The translations under genes and the position numbers were made by a program. Positions 1-6,483 of a stretch of 8,842 nucleotides of DNA are shown here, one piece after another. The notes under the pieces were generated by a model. It ran no database searches. It saw nothing but the letters and a program-made list of their open reading frames with translations, and was not told the origin of the DNA. How positions within the stretch are numbered: the stretch's first letter is position 1; each line of letters starts with the position of its first letter. Origin of the DNA: Candidatus Thorarchaeota archaeon (lineage in GTDB: Archaea; Asgardarchaeota; Thorarchaeia; Thorarchaeales; Thorarchaeaceae); the NCBI GenBank assembly GCA_016840245.1, contig JAEOST010000560.1:1-8842 (forward strand), in the 5' to 3' direction.

Positions 1-1533
1 CCAGCATTAACCGAATGGACATTCAACCTAAGAGAAGGAATCACATTCTTCGATGGTTACGTGTTCAATGCTTCTGTTGTCGAGTACACATTCAACAGAA
101 TCAGCAACCTTGCTGAGGACGTATTGTATAATCCAGATAAACCTCAAATTCAAAGAGTCTATACTGAACTCATCGATTCTGTCGAAGTTGTCAACGAATT
201 TGTTATCAGATTTAGCTTACATTATCCCTATAGGCCATTTCTACAATTATTATCATGTCCAACTACGTACATGGTCCATCCGTTATATGCTCCGATGACT
301 GAAGGGATTACATACAATCGTAGTCTTACTTCTCGTGAGAATCATCCCAACGGTATGGGTCCATACACATTGACTGAATGGGACCGAACTGGCGGTGATG
401 ACGTGAAAATGGTACTTGAGGCAAATCCAGAGTACTGGAACTATCCAAACCTACCCAAGAACGACAAGATCATTCTCCCTTTCTATTTGGATGACACAGA
501 TTTGGCTATGGCAATGACAGCTGGTGAGATCGATGTTGCTTACAGGCATCTTAGTCCAGGTCAGATAGAGACATTCAAGTCAGATTCTGATGTTACTGTC
601 TGGGAGTGTAAAGGAGCTGCTATCCAATATTTGTGCTTCCAGCAGGACGTTTTCCCATTCAGTGAAACTCCCATTAGACAAGCAATCGCGTCAGCATTGA
701 ACAGATCACACGTTGCTAACATTGCCTTTGAGGGAACTGTTGATCCTCTATACAGCATCATTCCAGCAGGAATGGCACAACACAAACCATCATTTGAGAT
801 ATACGGTGAAGCCAATTATACGTTCACTCGTGAGCAACTATTACGCTATGAATACAATGAAGTCAATAAACTGGTCATTGGCTTATGGTATGAGAGTTCA
901 GGGTACTACCCGTTGAGTGCTGAGCAAGCACTTGTTTGCAAGTATGATCTTGAAGCGAGTGGTGTGATAACCGTGAATCTCAACTACTACCAATGGCCAG
1001 AATACAGACTGCAAAGGACTCAGGGAACGATGGATGTCTTCAGCTATGGCTGGTATCCAGACTTTGTTGATCCAGATAACTACGGATTCCTTCCATTTGC
1101 ATCCTGGCTCAATCTAGGCTATAACTCAACATACCCTCAAGGTGGCATTGACCAGTATAATCTGTGGATTGATGAACGGAGTAATTTTGACTTTGCACAC
1201 CAGATGATAGCCTATCACGAACTTCAGGACCTTCAGGCAGAAGAAGTTTCAATAGTACCCCTATGGCAATATCGAGTTAACGTTGTGTCGGATGATGCTA
1301 TACAGGGTGTTGTCTTAGACATTACAGAGCTTTGGCGGCCATGGCTATTCTATGATAGCGAATACGTTCCGGTTATCACAACAACTAGTACCTCTATAAT
1401 TAGCTCAACTAGCACAACTACGTCCACTATAGAAGCTTGGGACCAGTGGGCAATTATGATGATAGTATTCACTGTGAGTTCAATTGGAGTTATTGTTGTT
1501 GTGGCTCTATTCATTCGTGTAAGAAAATCATGA
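1..1533 (+). CDS. ABC transporter solute-binding protein, family 5 (DppA/OppA-like), 5'-truncated
   Basis: This is an extracellular substrate-binding subunit of a peptide/nickel-type ABC importer. The reading frame is open from base 1, so the true start lies outside the window; the first codons encode WTFNLREGITFFDG, the family 5 signature near the N-terminus. Further family hallmarks are the segment near 430-470 (NPEYW), PIRQAIASALNR at about 670-705, and FSYGWYPDFVDPDNY at about 1039-1083. The 510 codons seen probably lack some 80-110 residues, including any signal peptide or lipobox. After the binding domain come a Ser/Thr-rich stalk (about 1375-1428), a hydrophobic helix (about 1450-1515) and a short basic tail (RVRKS), so the protein is anchored by its C-terminus, as in many archaeal binding proteins. 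Tandem stops (TGA TAG) close the frame. No permease or ATPase follows, so partners must lie upstream or elsewhere. The bound substrate cannot be told from sequence. Confidence 0.93.
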   Translation, partial: PALTEWTFNLREGITFFDGYVFNASVVEYTFNRISNLAEDVLYNPDKPQIQRVYTELIDSVEVVNEFVIRFSLHYPYRPFLQLLSCPTTYMVHPLYAPMTEGITYNRSLTSRENHPNGMGPYTLTEWDRTGGDDVKMVLEANPEYWNYPNLPKNDKIILPFYLDDTDLAMAMTAGEIDVAYRHLSPGQIETFKSDSDVTVWECKGAAIQYLCFQQDVFPFSETPIRQAIASALNRSHVANIAFEGTVDPLYSIIPAGMAQHKPSFEIYGEANYTFTREQLLRYEYNEVNKLVIGLWYESSGYYPLSAEQALVCKYDLEASGVITVNLNYYQWPEYRLQRTQGTMDVFSYGWYPDFVDPDNYGFLPFASWLNLGYNSTYPQGGIDQYNLWIDERSNFDFAHQMIAYHELQDLQAEEVSIVPLWQYRVNVVSDDAIQGVVLDITELWRPWLFYDSEYVPVITTTSTSIISSTSTTTSTIEAWDQWAIMMIVFTVSSIGVIVVVALFIRVRKS

Positions 1534-1631
1534 TAGAATCAACCACATCCCCTTTAAGGATTAACTTAGGTTGAAATTATCCACTATCTGCAGTATGAAC
1601 TGAGCTGCTACACAAAGAGGAATTGGAGTAG
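1534..1631. other. Short convergent intergenic gap
   Basis: These 98 bases separate the 3' ends of two convergent genes. I see no convincing hairpin terminator, no long T-run on either strand and no small open frame. A weak palindrome-like stretch (CCTTTAAGG) lies near 1551, but it is too short to call a terminator. Confidence 0.5.
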
Positions 1632-2462
1632 CTAGATGTCATCCCAGAATGCCTGATCGGGATGAACAGCCTCATCCACAATTCGTGTATCATGCCAACA
1701 GAAATCGCATAAGCCATGACCCTCCATTAGAGTCTTGGGTCTTGTGAGGACGAAGTGCTCATTGTAGTACTTCATCGCATGGAAGTCATAATGACATGCA
1801 ACTGCATATGCGAGCTCAGAATCATCAAATACTTTCAGAAACTCATGCCATAGACAGACCTTTTGTTTAACTCCAGCTATACCATCGGTTGTGAAATATG
1901 CGACTCCACCATGAGGGCCCTCTGTTGAACTAGTAGCCAGGTTGAACATTTCGTTCAAATCTTCTACAGGTCGTATTATCTGCTGACTGTAGACATCAGT
2001 TCTGTGGTCTACAAACTTCTTGTATAGTTCAATTGCATCTTTTCGAGGGAGAACTTTGGTAAGTGACTCAAGTTCATAATATGACGGTAGTAGATAGGAG
2101 TGAACAAAATCATTAGCCTTGATAGATACTTGCTTTTTTTCTTGTAGTTCAGGATATTCTTTGTATTGTAGAAGTGTCAGTGTCACAGATTTGATTTGGT
2201 CCACTAGTTCCGGATATGATTTCAAGTATTCCAATTCAAATGCAAAGGTGAAATTTGATGTGTCAATTACATCTGTAACTTCCTTTAACCGAGTATTATA
2301 TTCATCTACAAAATCTTCAACGATATCAGACGATTCTTTGAGAAGGAATCCAAGAAACAAGTCTGTATTCATCAAGGGACGGTTTAGGACCATCTGAGCA
2401 GGAAGTATGATTTCTGCAGATGGATTGAATGTGTATTCATCCCGTTTCTTAATCTCATACAC
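1632..2462 (-). CDS. ATC hydrolase-like protein (L-2-amino-thiazoline-4-carboxylic acid hydrolase family)
   Basis: The 276-residue soluble protein has no signal peptide or membrane helix. Its C-terminal third contains ACHYDF, then LTRPKTLMEGHGLCDFCWHD. This Cys-x-Tyr-Asp, then Arg-x-Lys-Thr, then Glu-Gly, then Cys-Asp-Phe arrangement is what I recall of the ATC hydrolase family. The founding member opens the thiazoline ring of L-2-amino-thiazoline-4-carboxylate on the way to cysteine, but most relatives are uncharacterised, so the substrate here is unknown. The N-terminal half is mostly helical and unfamiliar. The start is a GTG; there is no in-frame ATG nearby and an in-frame stop lies about 11 codons upstream. 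No Shine-Dalgarno site precedes it, but a TATA-like TATATTAG sits about 38 nt upstream, which suits a short leader. The gene is divergent from the metallo-beta-lactamase-fold gene. Family assignment is from remembered motifs and is moderately secure. Confidence 0.7.
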   Translation of the reverse strand: MYEIKKRDEYTFNPSAEIILPAQMVLNRPLMNTDLFLGFLLKESSDIVEDFVDEYNTRLKEVTDVIDTSNFTFAFELEYLKSYPELVDQIKSVTLTLLQYKEYPELQEKKQVSIKANDFVHSYLLPSYYELESLTKVLPRKDAIELYKKFVDHRTDVYSQQIIRPVEDLNEMFNLATSSTEGPHGGVAYFTTDGIAGVKQKVCLWHEFLKVFDDSELAYAVACHYDFHAMKYYNEHFVLTRPKTLMEGHGLCDFCWHDTRIVDEAVHPDQAFWDDI

Positions 2463-2493
2463 TTCTATCGACTCTATTGGTGATACCCCATCT

Positions 2494-2508
2494 CACTAAT
2501 ATACTCTA
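2494..2508 (-). promoter_or_regulatory. TATA-like element in the divergent control region
   Basis: The 78-bp gap between the two divergent starts (2462 on minus, 2541 on plus) holds one AT-rich core, CTAATATACTC on the plus strand, which reads GAGTATATTAG on the minus strand. It lies about 38 nt from the minus-strand GTG and about 40 nt from the plus-strand TTG, so either or both genes could start transcription from it with leaders of roughly 12-15 nt. The near-symmetric TATA core could be read in both directions. This is inferred from position and composition only. Confidence 0.35.
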
Positions 2509-2540
2509 TTGGGTACTCAAGAAAACTTGGTTGTGATTAG

Positions 2541-3518
2541 TTGGTAAAGGTCGGAATACCTATCCAGATTGATAACAATGTATCAATGATAGATATTGGA
2601 TATATGGGGGTTGCTGGAACCTGCTCGATATACCTGATAGAAGGAGAACAGTCTTGCATCATAGACACTGGCACCGAATCGGAAGTCTCAACATTGGCCA
2701 AGGGTCTCAGAGCGGCCAAAGCATTCCCGCCGGACAAGATTGTCCTCACTCATTCCCACTTTGATCACTGTCAAGGAGTTCCTAAGTTGAGACAATTGGC
2801 AGAGAAAGAAGGAAAGGATATTGAAGTTCTTGCACATGAGAGTGGCGTAGGACTACTTGCTGACCAATCTTTCAACAGAGCATTCGACAAGAAAGGACGC
2901 TACGAAGACATAGAAGGGGTTACACCAGTGAAGGATGGTGACACTATTAATCTCGGAGGAGCCACCCTGAGAGTCATTCATACTCCTGGACATTGTGATG
3001 ATCAGATGTCACTTCTACATGAGGAATCGAGTAGGCTATTCTTAGGAGATGCAATTGGGATATACCTTGGTGAGAAGAGCCATGTACCACCATTCATGCC
3101 TGCAAATTGGAACCTAGAGTCATTCAATACCACAATTGAGAAACTCAAGCAAGTTGATTTCAAACACCTCTGTGTTGCTCACTTTGGGTGCATCTCAGAA
3201 GAACTATCAAGAAATTATCTGGACTTCGTGAGTGAGAACACAAAGTTATGGTGGTCAATCTATGAGCACGCTGAGCAGATTGACAAGATAAGAGACTATG
3301 ACTATCTGACTGATAAGATAATAGAAGATACTGGACTTGCGCTCCCAAAACTTGAGCTTGTTAGCACTAAACTCAAAGTGGGGCTCATGTTGCTGAACGG
3401 TATTAGAAAGGTTCGTAGAATGGATGCATTACCAGTATCAAGAGTATTGATGCATGACTTCGTAATCCCGTGGCTCTCTAGAGGATATCGGATGTACAAG
3501 GGAACTCTAGAGAAGTAA
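2541..3518 (+). CDS. Metallo-beta-lactamase-fold hydrolase
   Basis: A 325-residue cytosolic metallohydrolase with a complete metal site. The motif HSHFDH gives H71, H73, D75 and H76; HTPGH gives H151; LFLGD gives D170; and AHFG gives H214. These are the residues that hold two metal ions in this superfamily. The strand IYLIEGEQSCIIDTG (residues 30-44) is the usual entry into the fold. A helical C-terminal extension (about 220-325) follows the core, as in glyoxalase II-like and related subgroups, and probably shapes substrate choice, which I cannot name. The start is taken as TTG at 2541 because an in-frame stop lies directly before it and the residues after it (VKVGIPIQIDNNVSMIDIGYM) look like the family's first strand. 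The alternative is ATG at 2586, which would clip that strand. No Shine-Dalgarno site supports either. The stop codon abuts the tRNA gene on the other strand. Confidence 0.9.
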   Translation: MVKVGIPIQIDNNVSMIDIGYMGVAGTCSIYLIEGEQSCIIDTGTESEVSTLAKGLRAAKAFPPDKIVLTHSHFDHCQGVPKLRQLAEKEGKDIEVLAHESGVGLLADQSFNRAFDKKGRYEDIEGVTPVKDGDTINLGGATLRVIHTPGHCDDQMSLLHEESSRLFLGDAIGIYLGEKSHVPPFMPANWNLESFNTTIEKLKQVDFKHLCVAHFGCISEELSRNYLDFVSENTKLWWSIYEHAEQIDKIRDYDYLTDKIIEDTGLALPKLELVSTKLKVGLMLLNGIRKVRRMDALPVSRVLMHDFVIPWLSRGYRMYKGTLEK

Positions 3519-3625
3519 TGGTGGACCGGGCGAGATTTGAACTCGCGACCTTTCGGACATTTGACCTACGGGGCAAACCAGCAGGTTTGCAAACCGAACG
3601 ATCTGCCAGGCTGATCTACCGGCCC
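3519..3625 (-). tRNA. tRNA-Ala (anticodon TGC) with a 30-nt BHB intron and encoded CCA
   Basis: Read on the minus strand from 3625, the gene folds fully: acceptor GGGCCGG/CCGGTCC, D arm GATC/GATC, anticodon stem TTCGG/CCGAA, T arm GCGAG/CTCGC with loop TTCAAAT, discriminator A73, then CCA at 3521-3519. The third acceptor pair is G3:U70, the alanine identity element, agreeing with anticodon TGC at 3591-3589. The exons are 3588-3625 and 3522-3557 (74 nt joined, without CCA). The intron at 3558-3587 sits between positions 37 and 38. The splice sites form a textbook BHB: a 4-bp central helix (UUUG/CAAA), 3-nt bulges CAA and UGU cut after their second base, and an inner helix ACCUGC/GUAGGU. Splicing would be by the archaeal tRNA endonuclease and RtcB ligase (family knowledge). 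The gene lies 32 nt downstream of the ZPR1 stop on the same strand. Confidence 0.97.
3558..3587 (-). other. tRNA intron (canonical 37/38 position)
   Basis: This 30-nt intron is bounded by cuts after A37 and before U38, each one base from the end of a 3-nt bulge. Its bases 2-7 pair with 19-24 (one G-U), leaving an 11-nt loop. Bases 25-28 (CAAA) pair with tRNA bases 32-35 to make the central BHB helix. It also contains GGTTTGC, a copy of the exon sequence that runs into the anticodon. Confidence 0.93.
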
Positions 3626-3649
3626 ATGATTAATTGCCTATGCTATACA

Positions 3650-3662
3650 GAGCGGTTTTAAC
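3650..3662 (-). promoter_or_regulatory. Putative TATA box for the tRNA gene
   Basis: On the minus strand the sequence GGGTTAAAACCGC lies about 25-37 nt before the tRNA 5' end and overlaps the ZPR1 stop codon. A TTAAAA core at this distance fits an archaeal TATA box with a very short tRNA leader. Read-through from the ZPR1 gene is an alternative source of the transcript. Confidence 0.4.
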
Positions 3663-4269
3663 CCTTACGCTCACTGAGCTCGTCCCGAACAGTATCGACC
3701 CAGATTGGAGCACCCTTCAGTGTAGCAGCCTCATCAGGTGTGAGCTCCTCATACTTCACAAGACGCATATCTTCAGGTATGATACCGCTTACCCCTGCGG
3801 GATCTTCTATTATCAGTGTGAACGTAAACTCACCCTTGATGGCCTGACTCATAGCCTCAAGAATTTCTTTTCCTTTCTGTCGTTGCTCTTCAGTTTCTGC
3901 AAAGTTTACTGCTGACTCAACTACTAACCTTGTTCTGTATAGGACGCCCTCAACGTTACTGATGAAAGACTCTGCTGCAGGACCTGGTTCGATATCTATT
4001 CCAAACTCCGGAAATCGAATTGTTCCAGAACCTGACCGTACAACCCGGACTGAGAGAAGTGATGGGTCATCAACTGTGAGTGTCCAACGACTGGGTTTTC
4101 TCTGTTCTGCAGAAAAGACGTCGTTATGCTTGAAATTGCAGTTAGGACACTCCATTGAAAACATCGCAAGTTCATTGAAAAAGGGAATACTGTATATTTG
4201 GGAAGTTATCAGGAGCTTGCCCTCTTCACAGGATGGACAATAAACTGCAAGGTCTTCTTCTTGGGTCAT
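3658..4269 (-). CDS. ZPR1-type zinc-finger protein
   Basis: This 203-residue protein carries one ZPR1 module. C11 and C14 (CPSC) and C41 and C44 (CPNC) form a Cys4 zinc site with the typical spacer containing IPFFNELAMFSMECPNC. A beta-rich partner domain follows, with the family stretch RVVRSGSGTIRFPEFGIDIEPGP and then FISNVEGVLYRTR (about residues 78-114). Eukaryotic ZPR1 has two such modules in tandem and acts as a chaperone for elongation factor eEF1A; archaeal versions have one, as here, so a role with aEF1A is plausible but inferred. The start is ATG at 4269, with no Shine-Dalgarno site but an ACTATAAG box about 28 nt upstream, which suggests a leaderless mRNA. The gene is divergent from the longin-like gene (40 bp) and is followed on the same strand by the tRNA gene. 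Confidence 0.9.
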   Translation of the reverse strand: MTQEEDLAVYCPSCEEGKLLITSQIYSIPFFNELAMFSMECPNCNFKHNDVFSAEQRKPSRWTLTVDDPSLLSVRVVRSGSGTIRFPEFGIDIEPGPAAESFISNVEGVLYRTRLVVESAVNFAETEEQRQKGKEILEAMSQAIKGEFTFTLIIEDPAGVSGIIPEDMRLVKYEELTPDEAATLKGAPIWVDTVRDELSERKG

Positions 4270-4292
4270 ACTCTGACCATGGAGAATATCGC

Positions 4293-4301
4293 CTTATAGT
4301 A
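4293..4301 (-). promoter_or_regulatory. TATA-like box of the ZPR1 gene
   Basis: The minus strand reads TACTATAAG here, centred about 28 nt upstream of the ZPR1 ATG. That spacing places transcription start at or within a few bases of the start codon, the usual geometry of archaeal leaderless genes. The call rests on match and spacing only. Confidence 0.45.
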
Positions 4302-4309
4302 CTAGTGAA

Positions 4310-5626
4310 ATGAAACCTGACCTAGAGGATTTCACTAGAACTCTCAAAAGCAAAGAGTACAGTATTGGTCTTGTTAGGAGAACGCAAGTACAAGCAGTCA
4401 GGATAATAGCTGCTGGAAATCGAGGTGTCCACCCCATGGAAGTCAAGAGCTTGTACATAATCAAGAGGGACTCAGGGGTGTGTATGTACCACCACGACTT
4501 CGGAGAGTCAATCTTCGATCCACATCTTCTCTCGTCATTTATTACGGCAATGTCCTCGTTCTTTGATGAAGCAGCAGTAGCCCGAGACTCGAAGGCAAAA
4601 GCATTCGAGGGAACAGGTTATACATTGATGGTCGAGAGTGGGGAGTGGACAATGGGTGCAATGGCTGCAACAAAAGATACGGCTGGACTCAGAAACAAGT
4701 TAATTCGCACATTGAATAAGTTCGAGGAGCAGTTCAATCTTCTCCGATGGGTCGACATGGATTTGGCAGTTTATGCAAGGTTTGAACGTGTGGTTATAGA
4801 AGAATTCGTCAGAGACCTAGTCGAACCAAGGACCATCATCAGAGTAAGAAGGGACTGGGAATTCTACACAAAGAATGCAGACGTAATCGCATTCCTAAAC
4901 CTGATTCCACCTGTATGTACAGTAGAAGATGCTGCAAAATTTCTAGAGTTGCCTGTTGAGATTGCAATGAACCTGGCAGTCCAAGCTGTATGGGATAGAG
5001 CAATCACTGCAGCAAGTATTCCTCGTCCAGATGATATCTACCAACCAACGTTAGCTACTACTACTCCATCACTGTCAGATGTGTCATTAGAAACAAAACG
5101 GGCACTGATTGAGTTAGATGGGGAGACTCCGCTGTCAATTGCCGCTGAACGAGTCAAGACATCAGACCTTCGTCGGTTTCTGGAAGAAATTGCAATTCTC
5201 GCTAGACGACATGAGGTTGAGCAAGTATCTCCAGGACAAGCACTAATTGTTTTGTACTCATCTGCAATCCAGAGTATCTTAGAGAGATGTGCAAAGATAA
5301 TTGGTTTCCAACTAACACGAAAGATATTCATTCGCTCCAAGGAGAAATTACTTGATAATTATGGATGGTTAGGATTCATTGAACTGGAGGATTATGTAGA
5401 CCTCGAAGTGAGAAGCTCATTAACAGCGGCTGTAACTAAAGGTTCTGTTGCGCCTAATACGTTGAAAGATGCATTGAGTGCTCTTCTTGATAAGGTAGCA
5501 TCTCTTGCATGTGAGCTCGCAGGACGTAGTTCCATATACAAGATAATTGATCTGACACGAAACGAAGTAGAGGACCTGTTCCCAAATATGTCAATAGAAA
5601 TTGAGTGGGAACTCTTGTGTGTATAA
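4310..5626 (+). CDS. Longin/roadblock-like, winged-helix protein with helical C-terminal domain
   Basis: I do not recognise a named gene. Residues 45-150 (VKSLYIIKRDSGVCMYHHDF onward, then a helix with LLSSFITAMSSFF, then TGYTLMVESGEWTMGAMAA and a long helix ending near FNLL) have the strand-helix-strand pattern of the longin/roadblock-like domains that Asgard archaea carry in number, often tied to small GTPases. Residues 183-235 and 258-305 each look like a winged-helix unit. Residues 310-438 are helical, with two similar halves: AIQSILERCAKIIGFQLTRK and ALSALLDKVASLACELAGRS. There is no signal peptide or membrane helix. The start given, ATG 4310, is the longest frame. ATG 4436 (residue 43) is a serious rival because GAGGTG lies 8 nt before it and it places the longin-like domain at the very N-terminus (396 residues). 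A signalling or scaffold role is inferred only. The membrane-protein gene follows 58 bp downstream. Confidence 0.85.
   Translation: MKPDLEDFTRTLKSKEYSIGLVRRTQVQAVRIIAAGNRGVHPMEVKSLYIIKRDSGVCMYHHDFGESIFDPHLLSSFITAMSSFFDEAAVARDSKAKAFEGTGYTLMVESGEWTMGAMAATKDTAGLRNKLIRTLNKFEEQFNLLRWVDMDLAVYARFERVVIEEFVRDLVEPRTIIRVRRDWEFYTKNADVIAFLNLIPPVCTVEDAAKFLELPVEIAMNLAVQAVWDRAITAASIPRPDDIYQPTLATTTPSLSDVSLETKRALIELDGETPLSIAAERVKTSDLRRFLEEIAILARRHEVEQVSPGQALIVLYSSAIQSILERCAKIIGFQLTRKIFIRSKEKLLDNYGWLGFIELEDYVDLEVRSSLTAAVTKGSVAPNTLKDALSALLDKVASLACELAGRSSIYKIIDLTRNEVEDLFPNMSIEIEWELLCV
4422..4427 (+). promoter_or_regulatory. Shine-Dalgarno site supporting an internal start at 4436
   Basis: GAGGTG matches the archaeal anti-Shine-Dalgarno sequence and lies 8 nt before the in-frame ATG at 4436. 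The exporter gene in this window uses the same motif (GGAGGTG, 7 nt spacing), while ATG 4310 has no such site. It could decide the start, or be a chance match inside coding sequence. Confidence 0.45.
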
Positions 5627-5684
5627 TCAAAAAACATTGGAACACAACATAGAAATCAAGGATATCTGATTCCCAAAGAGCACG

Positions 5685-6476
5685 ATGACTGAAGAAATCC
5701 CTGCAAGACCAGGAGCATCATCAGGAGTTACAGTGTACTGGTTTGTAGGATTGATTGCTTTCGCAATGTTGCTTTTACCTTTCACAGGTTTGGCGGAATC
5801 AACCATCATGACTGCAGGTAGCTTGGTAGCTTTCATTGTTGCGGTCATCGTAGGTTTGGCCACGCTTCTAAGATTCACAGCATTCGGTCTCTTCCGTGAA
5901 GATCAATTCCATATGATGGGTGTGCTTGTTTCAGTGGGCATTCTTGTCATGGCATTAAGTGAAGCTTCAGCAGCAGCCGCAACTAGTTTTCCAGATATCG
6001 CCATCTTCCCATACATGATAACAAGCGCGAGGGTAATTGCCCTACTATTTTGGGTTATTGGAATTGTTGGGTATGTAAGAACGTCAAATAGTGTGCTTCG
6101 GTTTGCATTCCCGAGATTGTGGATTCTAGTTTTTATTCTAGCAATCATCTCTATTATTGTTGGACTGGGTAATCTTGGTCAACCAGTTGACATATTACCA
6201 ACAAGAGTAGGGTGGTATTTTGTTTACTCAGTTAGTGTAGGGTCTCTTCTGGCAACAATATTCATGCAGTATCGTGTTCTTAGAGAGGGACTAATGGGTC
6301 GAGTCATGAAGCTTATCCTCTTTGGTGTACTTTCTTTGTATCTCCACACTCTAATCCTTTGGTTCACAGGTTTACCTCTTGCTGCTGTGTTTGCGTACCT
6401 TCTCAGTGTAGAGTGCTACATTCTTCTTGGTGCAGCCTTCACTCTATCACATACAATTGATGAGAGCTTAGGATGA
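5685..6476 (+). CDS. Multi-pass membrane protein, about eight helices, function unknown
   Basis: The 263-residue protein is almost entirely membrane-embedded. Hydrophobic segments lie near residues 17-37, 42-66, 77-98, 113-131, 143-163, 175-195, 207-227 and 229-254, so eight helices with both ends on the same side is the simplest model. Cytosolic-looking basic turns include RFTAFGLFRED (63-73) and YRVLREGLMGRVMK (196-209). There is no cytosolic domain, catalytic motif or nucleotide-binding site, and I do not recognise the family. It has the layout of a sensory-type integral domain without an output module, but that is only a resemblance. The start is ATG 5685, with only a weak purine run before it. 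It lies 58 bp after the longin-like gene on the same strand, so co-transcription is likely and a functional link is possible. Its stop is 7 bp from the stop of the convergent exporter gene. Confidence 0.85.
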   Translation: MTEEIPARPGASSGVTVYWFVGLIAFAMLLLPFTGLAESTIMTAGSLVAFIVAVIVGLATLLRFTAFGLFREDQFHMMGVLVSVGILVMALSEASAAAATSFPDIAIFPYMITSARVIALLFWVIGIVGYVRTSNSVLRFAFPRLWILVFILAIISIIVGLGNLGQPVDILPTRVGWYFVYSVSVGSLLATIFMQYRVLREGLMGRVMKLILFGVLSLYLHTLILWFTGLPLAAVFAYLLSVECYILLGAAFTLSHTIDESLG

Positions 6477-6483
6477 ACCCAAT

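Noticed and set aside
53..298. Small plus-strand frame at the left edge
   Set aside because: It overlaps in another frame the solute-binding protein, whose family motifs are unmistakable, and its product has no recognisable features.
3519..3625. tRNA-Cys reading (GCA anticodon from a shifted loop)
   Set aside because: Counting from the D arm places TGC at 34-36, and the G3:U70 pair and the BHB cut sites all agree with tRNA-Ala; the shifted loop breaks the anticodon stem.
3634..3915. Plus-strand frame opposite the ZPR1 gene
   Set aside because: It is antisense to a well-supported zinc-finger gene and to the tRNA leader, and its sequence is low in plausible protein features.
6477..6483. Possible shared terminator between the convergent membrane-protein and exporter genes
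   Set aside because: The gap is only 7 bases and neither flank has a hairpin or T-run, so no terminator can be supported.
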